A stretch of 64,000 nt of DNA from contig OX442314.1 of assembly GCA_949358305.1 (NCBI GenBank), positions 35,397,608 through 35,461,607 on the forward strand. Reading direction: 5' to 3'. The notes beneath the pieces are model-generated. The model had not been told where the DNA came from, ran no database searches, and saw only the letters and a program-made list of their open reading frames with translations. Positions 42,695 to 54,043 of this stretch are shown here, piece after piece. Each line of letters opens with the position of its first letter. Positions within the stretch are counted from its first letter, which is position 1. Source of the stretch: Strigamia acuminata (Eukaryota > Arthropoda > Chilopoda > Geophilomorpha > Linotaeniidae). Position numbers and translations under genes: made by a program.

Positions 42695-43435
42695 TAGATG
42701 GCAAAGTGCTCATGGAGGACAATCTGTTTCACGTTTATTGTGAGATTTCGTCAAGAGAAGGCGGGAGCAGCCGTATCGTCCTCATCAACGGTGACAGAGC
42801 AACTCACTGACAAAAACTATTTTTTGTGGAAAATGCGGGTCAGGGCAATACTGAAGATGAAAGATTTGTGGGAATCGACCATTGAAGAAGAGAAACCTGA
42901 GAAGGGACGTCAAGGGCAAGCAAACTAGGGACAAATGAAAGCAATATGGGACAATTGGAAGAAAAAGAATAATGAAGCAATGAGTCTACTGGTGCTGTCC
43001 CTCTCAGCAGAACAAGCAGTAGGCTTTGGCACAGACAAGTGCGAAGATGTTGTGGGAGGCCCTCGAGGCGGACATGGGACCGAAGAACGAGTCAGAAATA
43101 GTTAGATGCAGAGTGTAGCTAGCAAAGCTCAAAATGCAAGATAAAGAGTCCGTGGACGAATATTTGAATGAGTCCAGGCCATAGCGAATAAAGGGGCTGA
43201 ATTAGGAAAGATTTTTTCAAAAAAAGAATTAATAGCGTACATGTCCGGGGGATTAAGACTGCACCCGAAAATAAGAGCGCTTACGAAGCACGGGCCAAGG
43301 AAAGAGCGATCGTGGAATGTTTCACTGAACACTTTGAAAATAAAAACCAGGTTTCAGAAATTCCAAACTAAACACTTGATGTCACGAAAATTGGCAAATG
43401 CCATTACCAATCAAGAAAACCCATAAGACAAATTC
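42695..43435 (+). pseudogene. Ty1/copia gag relic
   Basis: Across three frames the sequence gives a copia-type Gag (UBN2 family): LTDKNYFLWKMRVRAILKMK (from about 42,806), a shifted middle part with the 'ALEADMGPKNES' type of residues near 43,060, then QAIANKGAELGKIFSKKELI and AYMSGGLRLHPK (about 43,170-43,260). The two phrases LxGKNYxxWKxRMxxxL and FSKKELI..LLxGLP are standard for copia Gag. Several stops and frame changes show it is dead. No LTRs or pol were found next to it. Confidence 0.75.
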
Positions 43436-44400
43436 AATTTCAAATGAAAAATTCAAACCAAACTTTGTAAAACCACCAAAAAGCTCCAAAAGGCACATCA
43501 AATAATATTCTTGCCAAATAAATACTCAACTGCCACACAACCGAAGAAGTACAGAAGAAAATACATTTCGAACTAGGCCTATAGTAGGTCTAAAATGGCG
43601 CAAACAATAGCAGAAGTACGTATACATGCAAGAAAAATGGATCATTTTCAAAGAAATACGAATTCAAACTTCCTGAGAAATTCACAGAAATGTTAATCCC
43701 GTGTTTATACAGGAGTAATTTCAAAAGGATGTCCAGGAGTTTGACAAACCATGCTAAGAACATGTTTTTAAATTTTAAGCAGTTAAACGACCCTATAACA
43801 GCGTGTAGTTTACAGAACTGTCTAAGCCATGTAGTTAAAATGCTTTTACATCAGAAAAGACACGTTTTTGATTAAATGTTTCCACAACACGATTCTGGTG
43901 CCACATAGCAGGAGAAAAAACCAAAAATATACATTTTAGACTAAAATTAAGACTCACGATACCACATCGGTAATGAAGGCAGGAAAAACGACAATTCAAT
44001 AAAATTCCAAAACTTACGATATAATTTTTTGTAAATAATCTGTATATATTTAAGGCGTTTTACAACACTATTATCCCAGACCAAATGAATAAACCTAACA
44101 CTAACATTTCCGAGTCTCAACGAAATCAAGAAATTACAACCAAAATCAAACCATCCACTAAAAATCCAACCTTAATCCAGCTCTTTGGACATGAATGAAT
44201 AAAATTCTTCAGGAATACAATCGAAAAACGAACGGAAATAGTAAAAAATATCGAACCGAAATTACACGAACCCAAGAAAAAACAACGTCCGAATACGACG
44301 CGCGAAATGGAAGGCAAAGCACGTGACAGTTGCTACGCCAACGGAAAAACATCACTATTGGTTGGGATTAAACTTGTAAACTCTGTCGCACGACGTCGCG
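43436..44400. other. Intergenic stretch upstream of METTL25B-like gene
   Basis: No gene recognised. Open frames at 43,690-43,875 and on the minus strand at 43,947-44,317 have no motifs. 44,280-44,410 is GC-richer and may be the promoter and leader of the next gene. Confidence 0.35.
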
Positions 44401-44417
44401 CTCAAACGAAAACAACA

Positions 44418-46730
44418 ATGGCGGCTGTGATTTGCGACGAATACGGTTTAAAGCAGATTTCCGAAAGAATATCCCAAATCTTACTCATTTTGGACAAACA
44501 TTCATGTTTGATCAACTCCTTCGTCATAGTAAGTGAGTGTGTTTTAATCTCATCATTGCTGAAATCCCACATTCTCGAATTACAGGACTTTTTCGTGGAT
44601 GATTTATGGTCAAAAGTGCCATTAAAATGGCAGTCCGCATTAGAAAATGTCGACCCATCGACTTTATCATCTTTTTTAGACTCCTCGAAGCCTTTCACGT
44701 ACGTATTTTAATTTTAATAAAATAAATATCACGACACTAATCTGAAATTAATTTTTCTTCAGACCCAGTGAGACCGTGTGGCCTCTGTCTTTATTATCGT
44801 TTCGTGCTGCCGCTTTCTCGTTGAGTTTATCCCGTTCGCCCGTCGACGCCAAGAACGTAATTCTCAATTACGCGCGGAAAAAACAACACGACGATACCAA
44901 AAATGGCTTGGAATTTGAATTAGGAAGCGCCGAAAAGGATAAAATACTAAACCGGGGCGTGAAATTAAAGAAACGACACGAAATTAGCGAATTATCTCGT
45001 GTGAGTCGCGAATTTTTCAGCGTGAAAAAGAGAAATGTTTCAAGTTGTTTGCTTCGTTTCGTTAGGCAGGTAGTAAAAATTGTGTCGACGATTATGGACT
45101 GCAATCGCGTCATTGACGTGGGATCCGGCCAGGGTCATCTTTCCCGAAATCTCGCGTTCGAAGGCAGTTTTCGCGTCACTAGTTTCGACGCCGAAGATTG
45201 CCACGTGTCGGCAGCTAAAAAACTCGACCGCAAGGTTTTTTCTTCGCCACAAATCGATTATTACATCGTTTAATTCGATTTTGATTGATTTTAGGCTCAA
45301 TTGTCGATACGGAAACAAAACAAATCCGACTTCGGTTTAAATCTCACTCACATTGCTAAATTTATTCCGTCCGGCATAACGGAGGACGATTTCATCCAAG
45401 TATAGTTGTAAAATTTTTTATTTTTTTTTCATTAGATATTTTAATTAATTTGTTGGTTTCAGCTGCTTCGAATCGAAGGCGAACGTGACGCTGCGGTTCC
45501 GTTTATGTTGGTTGGACTGCACACGTGCGGCAATTTAGCTTCCACGATGGTCGAGGTGTTTTCTCGGTGTCCGTCCGCAGTTGCTTTGCTGTCGGTTTCG
45601 TGTTGCTACATGAAATTAGATGCACAATCGTAAGAAGGAAGAATTTTACCGTATAGTACCGCGTATAATGCGTCTTTTTGCTTATGTCAAAGTCTAATAT
45701 TACTTTCTGGTGACGTAAGAATGGCGTTATGTGAACGATCGATTGTCCGAACAGTGATTTTTCGATTTTTAAATCGATTTTAATGCAATTTTTTGTACTA
45801 TCGCAATATAACATTATTTTACCTTTAATTTCCCGCATTGTACGCGGTAATAATCCGTATTTATTATATATTTTTTATTTATTAATATTTTTTTTCCTCA
45901 ATTTTCCAGATATCCACTGAGTCAAAAATTGAAGGATTCACCAAACAGCAGTTTGTCGTATCATGCGCGCGAAGCTTCTTGCCACGCGATCGAAAAACAC
46001 GTGATCGAACTCGAGTGCGGAGAAATATCATTCCTGAAAATCCACTGTTACCGCGCCATTTTAGAATCGCTCATCGTCAAATATCATCCGCTCAAGAAAC
46101 ACTCGGGTCTGAGAAGCGTCAAGAACGCGCACGTAATGACATTCGCTGAGTACGTGTTTACTTTGGATTGATTTGTCTAGAAGTTGACTACTATTTGATG
46201 CGCTTCTTTCTTCCAGATACGCCGAAACCGCACTCCACAACACGGATCTGCACATCCCCGCCGAAGAATTTGCGACGCAGTTCGTGGAACAGTGCAGCAA
46301 CAAATGGAAACGCGTCGTAGCGTTTTATTTCATTCGCTTGTTTCTCGCAATGTTGGTCGAATCTGTAATTCTCTTCGACAAAATGCTGTTTTTAAAAGAA
46401 AAAGGTATTTTATTGCCAAATACCGTAAAGCTTCAAATTGGCGCCGGGTCAATGGCGATTAGGAAATTAGTGCCGGGCCCGATTAAACGCTGGGGTCCCC
46501 AAAAATCACTGATTTTTTCCAAAAAATCGGCAAATTTTTCAATATTTGGCCGCTCGGGTCCGAAAAATAAATAAACGCCCGGGCCGCAATTTGAACCTCT
46601 ACGGTAATCGATAATAAGCGGTAATAATTATTAATAATTATCTTTTTTAGGTGTAGATAGTTGTCTCATTCCGCTTTTCGATCCCAAACTATCGCCCAGA
46701 AATTTCCTTCTATTAGCACTCAAGAAATAA
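44418..46730 (+). CDS. METTL25B-like: METTL25B/RRNAD1-like methyltransferase, nine exons
   Basis: Exons: 44,418-44,528; 44,586-44,698; 44,763-45,000; 45,070-45,234; 45,295-45,399; 45,463-45,629; 45,910-46,149; 46,217-46,404; 46,651-46,730. All borders are GT-AG and the frame is kept throughout, giving 468 aa. Start MAAVICDEYG; a frame upstream to 44,307 is open but less likely. Exon 2 has FFVDDLWSKVP. Exon 4 has the SAM-binding VIDVGSGQGHLSRNLAF. Exon 6 has GLHTCGNLA and SCCYMKL, and exon 7 ends in HCYRAILES, all marks of the METTL25 family. These proteins are putative SAM-dependent methyltransferases whose substrate is not settled. Seven introns are 57-69 bp; the two long ones (280 and 246 bp) each contain a MITE. 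It looks intact. Confidence 0.9.
45647..45859. mobile_element. MITE in METTL25B-like intron 6
   Basis: The left end TACCGTATAGTACCGCGTA and the right end (minus strand) TACGGATTATTACCGCGTA are inverted repeats of about 26 bp. Without its 213 bp the intron would be 67 bp, the normal size here. Confidence 0.75.
46421..46606. mobile_element. MITE in METTL25B-like intron 8
   Basis: The left end TACCGTAAAGCTTCAAATTG and the right end (minus strand) TACCGTAGAGGTTCAAATTG are about 30-bp inverted repeats with a GC-rich sub-end. The element is 186 bp. Subtracting it leaves a 60-bp intron. The TACCGTA tip is shared with the MITE in intron 6. Confidence 0.8.
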
Positions 46731-46770
46731 ACGATATAAATTATAATTTTTCTTTTATTCTTTTTTTAAT

Positions 46771-47108
46771 TTAAAATTGTTCAGTTTTCCACAATCCAAC
46801 CCACTCGATAATTTTCTCGAGGTTGTCGTCCATATCTTCCGGCCTATTACTTTGTGATTTGTGAACTATTTTGATTGGATATGCGTCTTTGGCTCTTCTA
46901 AAATCGTTTGAAATACTTTGCATTGCAAATTGTCTTGTAATTTCTTCCCACTTTGACCCCTACACAGCAAAAAACATTTTACCTTTGCGTCAGTTGGTCA
47001 TAGAGTCTGTTGTTATTGGTTCTCAACTCAAAAACAATATCGAACCATCTTTTCGGAATCAACAGCATTTGCACAGTCTTTTACTTTGTCTTCCGATTCG
47101 TCGATAAC
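46771..47108 (-). pseudogene. AK6-like: Adenylate kinase 6 (AK6/CINAP)-like fragment, damaged
   Basis: The minus strand reads RWFDIVFELRTNNNRLYDQL (about 47,055-46,990), then GQSGKKLQDNLQCKVFQTI and, after a one-base frame change near 46,900, KDAYPIKIVHKSQSNRPEDM and a C-terminus IEWVGLWKTEQF at 46,771. This is the LID-to-C-terminal half of AK6, a nuclear adenylate kinase linked to ribosome assembly. The first part, with DESEDKVKD, is short, and the P-loop half is missing. Between LTQR and GQSG lies a 23-nt GT...AG stretch (46,960-46,982) whose removal keeps the frame. It is tail-to-tail with the METTL25B-like gene, 40 bp apart. The frameshift makes a pseudogene likely. A sequencing error is the alternative. 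Confidence 0.65.
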
Positions 47109-47371
47109 CTGATGATAAAAAATTGTACTCAGTATCTAATTGTAATTAATTGATTAGTAGAGTGGCACTTAATCGAATATTATGTATTCAGCCAAATACA
47201 TAACATTACAGTCGTGTAATGTGTACTTTTTATTGGAAAATTTCACCTTTTTTAGGGCAAATACTGATTATTTTCCATTGCTTCCACTGTATACATTACA
47301 TTTTATCATGTAACTTTACATTTTTGAAGAAAAATTATCATTTTGACGGAAAATAGTTAGATAAAATAACT
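47109..47371. other. AT-rich gap
   Basis: Nothing recognised. The missing N-terminal half of AK6 was looked for here and not found. Confidence 0.35.
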
Positions 47372-47489
47372 ATTTTTATGGTGAGAAAAAAAGTCATTTT
47401 TATGGTGAGAAAAAAAGTCATTTTTATGGTGAGAAAAAAAGTCATTTTTATGGTGAGAAAAAAAGTCATTTTTATGGGTGAGAAAATGT
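47372..47489 (+). repeat. 24-bp tandem repeat, about 4.5 copies
   Basis: The unit is ttttt-atggtgag-aaaaaaa-gtca. Copies are almost identical until the last, which gains a g. Confidence 0.9.
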
Positions 47490-47757
47490 CGATTTCACGT
47501 TTAAAAAGCCATTTTTACATTTAAAAATGGGTTTTTTGATTTGAATTGCGCTTTTGGACTTTAAATGGCATAATGCAATTGTTCAGAAGGTAACCTGACT
47601 GATCAAGATCAGATGTTTTCCTTTTGGAAAGCCTACGAAAGCAGCAGCAACGATTTTCATAATTTAAAATTGCCACCTGCATCATTCAAAGTACTACATG
47701 GAATCTGCTGAAAAATATTTAATGATAATTTTAAAACAATACTGGGTAAGAAAAAAA
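47490..47757. other. Gap
   Basis: Nothing recognised. Confidence 0.3.
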
Positions 47758-47874
47758 TTAATGACAACTCTGTAATTTAGCTACCAGCTGCACCAGATTT
47801 CTCTCAGACTGTAATAATAACGCTACTGCTTCTTTCGTACTGTGCCTGTTCTTTAAATTAATATACACCACTCC
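47758..47874 (-). CDS. Possible PDZ-domain exon fragment
   Basis: After an acceptor-like 'ttttag' (47,880-47,875) the minus strand reads GVVYINLKNRHSTKEAVALL and LQSERNLVQLVAK, then a stop at 47,760-47,758. The pattern (hST.EAV.LL..s.r.v.L.V) is that of the last helix and strand of a PDZ domain. The rest of the domain was not found upstream, so this is at most one exon or a relic. Confidence 0.3.
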   Translation of the reverse strand, partial: GVVYINLKNRHSTKEAVALLLQSERNLVQLVAKLQSCH

Positions 47875-47880
47875 CTAAAA

Positions 47881-48135
47881 AATAACACAAGATTTAAAAA
47901 TCAATAGGAATAAGAGATGGAAATATTTAAAAATTACAAATCAATAAAAAAATTATTACTGATACTTGAAAGAAATTCCTGTGTGTTGTTATTGTTATCC
48001 TCATTAAAATAGAAAAAGAAGAAAAAAAGGTTCTTTAATCACTTAATAATCAAATTTATATGAAACTACAATTTCTAACTGTAATCAGGGACAAGAGGAA
48101 CGTCAGAATCGTTGGAAAATTAATAATTTGCTGTG
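47881..48135. other. AT-rich gap
   Basis: Nothing recognised. Confidence 0.3.
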
Positions 48136-49995
48136 GGATTTCATACTAAGGTCGAAATAACTAAGGTCGAAATTATCCCTTTTCATGAAATATTTTCTTA
48201 GTCGTATGTAACTAAGGGCGAAATGAAGAAAGTCGAAAAGAATAATGAAATATGAATAAGGTCGAAACTCAAAACGCGAGAAAACACGAGAATTTTTTTG
48301 TTTTTTATCACATGTTTTTGTATTTTCAGGAAACCATAGCTCCTAGAACTAACTTTTTCTCATTTTTCTCATTTATTTTGTAAATTAGTAATAAATAACT
48401 TCAATTTACCCCGAATAAATTTGTTTTTATTTTGATTTTGATTGAATGATTTGGTTTTTGAACGTTAATTGGCACTTTAAAGTGTGTTACTACTGGTAAC
48501 ACAATGGCCTGTTTATTTAAAAGATCAAACAATGGAAAAAACACCATAGCGCATTTACCCGGTGCTTCACTGCAGCACATTGACACCATTTTTTTTTTAG
48601 TTTTTCATGTTTTTCAACTGGTTTTAACTCGTTTTAATCATTTTTTTATGACTTCTAAAGGTTTTTTTCATTTTTAAACTGTTTTTTTTTTACAGTTTTT
48701 AATGTTTTTTTCTCATTTTTTCTTCTGTTTTTTGATGTTTTTTCAGTTTTTTTTTAAGTTTTAATCGGTTTTTCATGGTTTTTAATATTTTTTTCGGTTT
48801 TAATCGGTGTTTTATGAACCTTTACGTGTTTTTCCAGTTTTAATAGAGTTTCTTACTATTTTTTACGCGTGTTTTCAGTTTTAATCGAGATTTTTGTACA
48901 TTTTGTTTTACAACGAATTAGTAATTGTCTATACTCTTTCCGCACTCAAGAGGAGCCCTGGAAGCTGGGCTCCCATTGGCCCTATTTAATTACTCAGAAC
49001 TGCAGTTGAACTACTGCTACTAGGAAAAGTAGTTCCTTATGATTGTTAGTCTATTCGTGAATAATTATGGTTAAAATGATCTACATTGATTGTTATTATG
49101 TAATAAAATGTTTTTTCTATCTTTGAAATAAAGTTTTATGTTTTTTTTAGTTAAAACGAATTTCTTTTCATTTTATTGCTTGCTGTGTCTGGAGAGCACA
49201 TGTTATTTTAGCCGATCTATTACAATGTCTGTACGCCGTCACAAGTCTGGTGTTTTGGGTCTTCTTTTTGTATCAGTACTCAAGTGAAATGGCTTGGCCA
49301 ATGGGAGCCCAGCTTCCAGGGCTCCTCTTGAGTACGGAAAGAGTATACACATACAAGATATAAGTTTTTTTTATTTTTTTTTCAAAAGAAATATGTAATG
49401 TACACACTTTAGACAAATAACTGACGGAGGTGTTTGCGCTTCTTGATTACTACACGACACGCATGGCAGTGTGTTACCAGTAGTAACACACTTTAAAGTG
49501 CCAATTACCGTTCAAAAACCAAATCATTCAGCAATCAAAATCAAAATGAAAACAAATTTATTCGGGGTAAAGTGAAGTTTATTATTACTAATTTACAAAA
49601 TAAATGAGAAAAATGAGAAAAAGTAAGTTCTAGAAGCTCTGGTTTCCTAAAAATATAAAACATGTGATAAAAACCTTTTTTTAGAGAACAAAAAGGACAC
49701 GAGATTCTCGTGTGAAATTCTCGTGTTTTTGAGTTTTTGAGTTTTGACCTTATTCTTATAAAAATTTTGAGTTTCGACCTTATTCCTATAAAACTTTTGA
49801 GTTTCGACCTTATTCATGAATAAGGTCGAAATTTCATATACCAAAATGACTAGGGTCGAAATGACTAAGGTCGAAATCCTGTTTCTACCTTATTCATGAA
49901 TAAGGTAGAAATGACTAAGGACAAAATCCTGTTTCTATCTTATTCATGAATAAGGTAGAAATGACTAAGGTCGAAATCATGTTTCAACCTTATTC
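48136..49995. mobile_element. Large foldback element with 'aaggtcgaaat' arms
   Basis: The left arm (about 48,136-48,560) and right arm (about 49,465-49,995) are inverted copies over several hundred bases, for example ccccgaataaatttg and caaatttattcgggg, and the block around aaagtgtgttacta and its complement. The outer arms are tandem 'ctaaggtcgaaatga' words, repeated more often on the right and with palindromic 'accttattcatgaataaggt' units. The inner part is a T-run-rich filler (48,590-48,860) plus a second nested inverted-repeat element. No transposase. Part of the arm also occurs at 7,060-7,270. Confidence 0.75.
48930..49350. mobile_element. Nested TIR element inside the foldback
   Basis: Inverted repeats of about 50 bp: TATACTCTTTCCG(C/T)ACTC at 48,930 and, on the minus strand, at 49,350, both continuing into 'aagaggagccctggaagctg'. 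The interior of about 320 bp has no coding. Confidence 0.75.
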
Positions 49996-50119
49996 ATTTC
50001 GACCCAAATATCCCATCCCTTTGCTGTCAATAATTGTCAGTTCTTTGAAACACTAGCAATTTTTACAGTATCTCCACGCAAATATGAAGAGAGTGCCACT
50101 TGTCAGGTCATGTGAATAA

Positions 50120-50543
50120 AGACAATGACATCAAACACACCGACACTGAGTGTCGATTCTGTAAAAGACCAATATACTCGATTGAAAGCGCTTAGCATCC
50201 ATGCCCAAATGAAAGTTTGTGATTCGGAAGAAGAGAAGTTTATTGCGTCGACCGTTTGGACAGCCAGGTTTAAAAAACGAAAACGACTGGTTTCAAGAAG
50301 ACAAACATCTTGTCGAAGTTTGCCCAAAGGCGCCAATGATATTTGCCGAAAATTCATTCAAGATGTCCAAAACTTGATTGAAGAACACAAAATTAAAGAT
50401 GAGAACATTATTAACATGGATCAAGTGCCCCGATACTTCTAAACAGAACCGAAATCTACAATCACAACCAAAGGTAACCAGGATGTGCTGATGAAAAAGG
50501 GAGGCAATTCACATAAGCGTTTTACCGCCACATTTGGAAGGTA
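50120..50543 (+). pseudogene. pogo/Tigger transposase relic
   Basis: The frame reads WTARFKKRKRLVSRRQTSCR (about 50,257), a CENP-B-type DNA-binding tail, then FIQDVQNLIEEHKIKDEN and IINMDQVPRYF, the start of the DDE domain (family pattern 'NiDEtp.yfd.p'). A TAA interrupts at 50,440-50,442, after which TITTKGNQDVLMKKG and KRFTATFG continue in frame. The segment ends at a donor-like ggtaagt (50,540). The family transposes into TA sites. The rest of the gene is missing. Confidence 0.75.
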
Positions 50544-50601
50544 AGTTTTTAGAGCTCCATTTACTTTTATTCTAATTTAAAAAACAAGCTTGCAGTCAAT
50601 A

Positions 50602-51105
50602 GAGTTTGCGGAATGCATTTTTCCCTTACAGTTAAAGACTATACGGTATAAAAATAGTGTAAGGGAAAAATGATAAATTAAGTTTTTGCGGGCTGCATTT
50701 ATCCCTATCACTACACTATTTCACTATGTCACGTGATCACCGAAACTGTAGCAGTCTCTTTTGAAAAAAATTAGAGATAATTGTTGTATTTTACTGCTTC
50801 AAAACAATGAAGCACCTTTATTATTGTGAATTAAAACCAAATGAAAGAGAAAACAGTGATATAAACCTTAATACGTGCCCTTTGTGCGATCAAAGCGAAG
50901 AAATTAAAATGGCGGCGAATGAGGTCGTTGCTAATCCAAATTTAAAGGCTCTGTGACGTAAATAGTAGAAAACAACCGGATTGGCTGCGCAATATTTTGT
51001 TTTAGTGTTCAAAACGATACACTAAAGATAGTTTGCTCCACGATACACTATTTAAATAGTGTATCGTGGAGCAAAATAAGGGAAAAATGCATCCCGCAAA
51101 CTCTC
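50602..51105. mobile_element. TIR element with a 38-bp palindrome and a small Cys-containing ORF
   Basis: The ends AGAGTTTGCGGAATGCATTT and (minus strand) AGAGTTTGCGGGATGCATTT are about 28-bp inverted repeats. A perfect 38-bp palindrome (gctccacgatacactattta and its complement) lies at 51,035-51,072. A 49-codon ATG frame at 50,808-50,957 has LNTCPLCDQSEEIKMAAN, a C..C pair. Its function is unknown. Confidence 0.7.
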
Positions 51106-51540
51106 TAATATGAGTGTTCTGTATGGTGTAAATTAAACTCTTACCCGTATGTGGAATAATGACATCTTACACCAATTTGCAAAAGATACAATTTTAAATC
51201 GTGCAGAGACTGCTTTTTGACTTGAACCAACATTGTTCATAATTGATTCGTACGGTTGTCATGTTGTGAGTGGCGGTCGGACGCCTTATGGCCAGGGGAG
51301 GACCATGGGGCGTTTGGACACCATTCACGATTAGTTACAACACAGAAAATACAATTTGGATTGAATATCTTTATTGTGGTTGTCTAGGGGTTGTGCGTTT
51401 ACCGTGTTATCGCCTAGGTTGCTGGGTTGCCTTGCAGCAACCCAGCCCAGTCCAACCGCTGACCACACGGTCGAGGACCACATGGGCAGCGTGGTCGGAT
51501 TGCATTTGCTTGCGATACAACACTGCAAAATTGGTGCAAG
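51106..51540. other. Gap with hairpin
   Basis: The hairpin GCTGGGTTGC-(cttgca)-GCAACCCAGC lies at about 51,420-51,446. Frames here may be remnants of the gypsy relic that follows. Confidence 0.35.
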
Positions 51541-51559
51541 CCAAGCTGAATTTTTTTGA

Positions 51560-52321
51560 ACAGCAAAGTGTTATTCCAACTATTCAATTGCAAACAACGG
51601 CGAGCCGATTGAAAACGCGTTGGAGTGGATAACTGAAGCAAATCGCATCGCGACGCATGCTCATTGGTCGCCAATCACGTTTAAGGCTTAATTAAGGGAA
51701 GCTTAATTCAATGCCATTGGTCACAGCAATTGTCAATGGACAGACAACCCTTGATCCCGGTTCGCATTCACTCTGATGCGGAAGTGTTTTTTTGCCGCCC
51801 GAGTTGGAGCTTAATGCATGGCAAGACCCGGCATTATTAATTGCTGGGGGCAAGTAATCTTCGAGTGGTTGGATTTCCCTCCATATCCAAGTTGGAAAAA
51901 TTGACTATATATGATGCCAAAAGTTGCCATTTGTGAGGAATTATCAGTTGCTTTGATTCTTGACACGGATTGGCAAGCTTATGTGCAGGCTCAGTACATT
52001 TTCGACCCAAATGGTAATCTTTGCATTTCAACGCCAAGCACAATCCAAGAATATAAATACATTAAAGCTGTACCAGGTTCCGTGAATTGTGTGATTCAAC
52101 AGGGAGCGCAAATTATTACTAAGGAATTCCAGTGCAAAACTGTTATCGCTGAGGAGAATATCGCTTGTAGCGTCTTGCTGGAAGCGCCGTCGGATGGTTC
52201 GTTCCTTACGTCGCAAGAGGAAGCCATTTTGGATGGGCTTTTGGAGGAGAATAACGATATTTTTTCCATGTATTCAAGGCAACATTGTTGGGAAGAAATT
52301 GATGAGTTCTTCAAAACCTAA
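51560..52321 (+). pseudogene. Ty3/gypsy gag-protease relic
   Basis: About 51,600-51,690 reads NNGEPIENALEWITEANRIA and HAHWSPITF, a Gag-like helical segment. From 51,911 a 136-codon frame begins near CEELSVALILDTDWQAYVQA (the flap-to-C-terminal part of a retroelement aspartic protease, where 'ILG.D' is usual). It ends with EAILDGLLEENNDIFSMYSR, the linker that precedes reverse transcriptase in gypsy Pol. No reverse transcriptase follows. Stops separate the two parts. It is not the same lineage as the element at 16.8 kb. Confidence 0.6.
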
Positions 52322-53695
52322 TTGATGGGATGAAAGATTGAATTTATAGACTAATTTAACATAAGGGAAGTTTCACAGGGTATTGAAAATGTATAAATCT
52401 GCAATTTTCACAATGAGTGATAATTTTGTGCAATTAAAAATCTACAAATGCCAGAAATGTTAATATTTAAGTAAAATATTACTGCGTAGCAGTGTAAATA
52501 GAAATATTATTTAATAATAAATATGATTTTATTGTAATTCCGTAGTCATTATCATTGCCAACACAACAATTGGGAAAATTTTAACACCGTGATAATATTT
52601 TTGTGAGCACCTTATCAATAACCACAAACATGGGATTGCTATGAAAATCTCACATGGAACCATAGATTTGGCCAGATCATATGCCCATTTTGTACAGGAA
52701 AGAAATGGGCACGGGCGAGGGCACTGTTTGTAACTTATCAACCTGTCCAAATTGTTTTGGAGGAAAAGTTTGCCCTAGTTCGAACCCTGGAATCCAGAGT
52801 TGGAACATATTAGTCATACGTGTGAAGAATCCTGAGAAGAGGGGCTTTTTTAGTTTTTTGGTGTTTAGTTTTTAAATATTCATATTTTTGGAGACTAAAG
52901 ATGAGTCTTTAAACGATAGGACGTATCACATATGACCCTGCTAACTTACCATAAAGTTATTGCTAGCAACTCTAAAGTTAATGTAAGACACAATAGCTTA
53001 ATTACCTTGGAAGTTACATTCAAAATTTCTTATCAATAATGGTAAGTGTAGTTTCGCTCTTGTAGTTGAGTCCCAGGTTGGCTTTTAAAGAAATCAAAAA
53101 TGTTACTGTCTAATTTTTAATGATTATCTGGAATTTATTTCGATATTCTTTTTCAGTTTTTACAGTTCAAGTTCAGCACACAACATCAACACGAATCAAA
53201 TTTTTTTTATAAATCTTATTTTTTTTAGTTGTACGCTGCTGCATTTTATTCCTCTTATACTCGGCCAGAGTATACAGAGTAGTTCTTTTAATTTCTATAG
53301 TATTTTGGAACGTATTTTGGAACGTATTTTGTAACAAATTGTCACGTTCAATCCGGTTGGTAGTAGATTTAAATAACTTTACTACACGCAAATGGAAGTT
53401 CGCGCGTGGGTCCAGGTTCGTGGGAAGTCCCAAAGATGGCTGTCGTTCAATGAGGACGTCAGGCGGTCGAGAAATCCCAATTCGAGGAAGTTTACAACAT
53501 TATTTTATATTTACAAGATTCGAGTGTTTTGTTAGTGTTGACTAACCATTAACCTAAAATAAAGGGTTTGACTCAAGTTTCAAATTTCATTAGGAATAGA
53601 GAATGACTTCATTCTTGGCATTGCCCACATTTATAAATTCTCTTAAAGTTATAATAAAAAATTCCATTTTTTAATCGCATCATTTCGTTTTTTAA
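52322..53695. other. Intergenic stretch, nothing recognised
   Basis: ORFs at 52,529-52,750, 52,681-52,875 and 53,339-53,545 have no motif. AT-rich. Confidence 0.4.
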
Positions 53696-53699
53696 TCTC

Positions 53700-53900
53700 C
53701 TCACTTCGCCGTGTTCGGTTTGGGTTGTTTTGGTTACTTAGCTGTATCATTTCGTCGCCGTGTCATTTCATCGCCCTTCTGTTCGATTTGGGTTGTTTTG
53801 GTTGTTCAACCGTATCATTTCGTCGCCTTTTTTTCGTTTTGGGTGTCATTTCGTCGCCAAAACGGGCGACGGAATGACACGGCGACGAAATGAAGAAACC
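53700..53900. repeat. 'catttcgtcgcc' array with foldback end
   Basis: Repeats of '(g)tatcatttcgtcgcc' alternate with 'gtttgggttgttttggtt' and finish in an inverted copy (gacggaatgacacggcgacg at 53,868). The layout is like the arms at 15.7 kb and 49.8 kb but the core word differs. Confidence 0.65.
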
Positions 53901-54043
53901 CCAAATGGAACAATCTCCAAATTAAAAGGGGTGTGAAAACCATACACGTGACAAAATGTTTCTTTCATTTTGTTCATCTGCTCTCTTATTCTCAATTCTC
54001 ATTTCCACCATATTCATTTCTCCACATCCTTTCTCATTCGCCA

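Noticed and set aside
47372-47489. CRISPR-like array
   Set aside because: Contiguous 24-bp units without spacers, in a eukaryotic setting. It is a simple tandem repeat.
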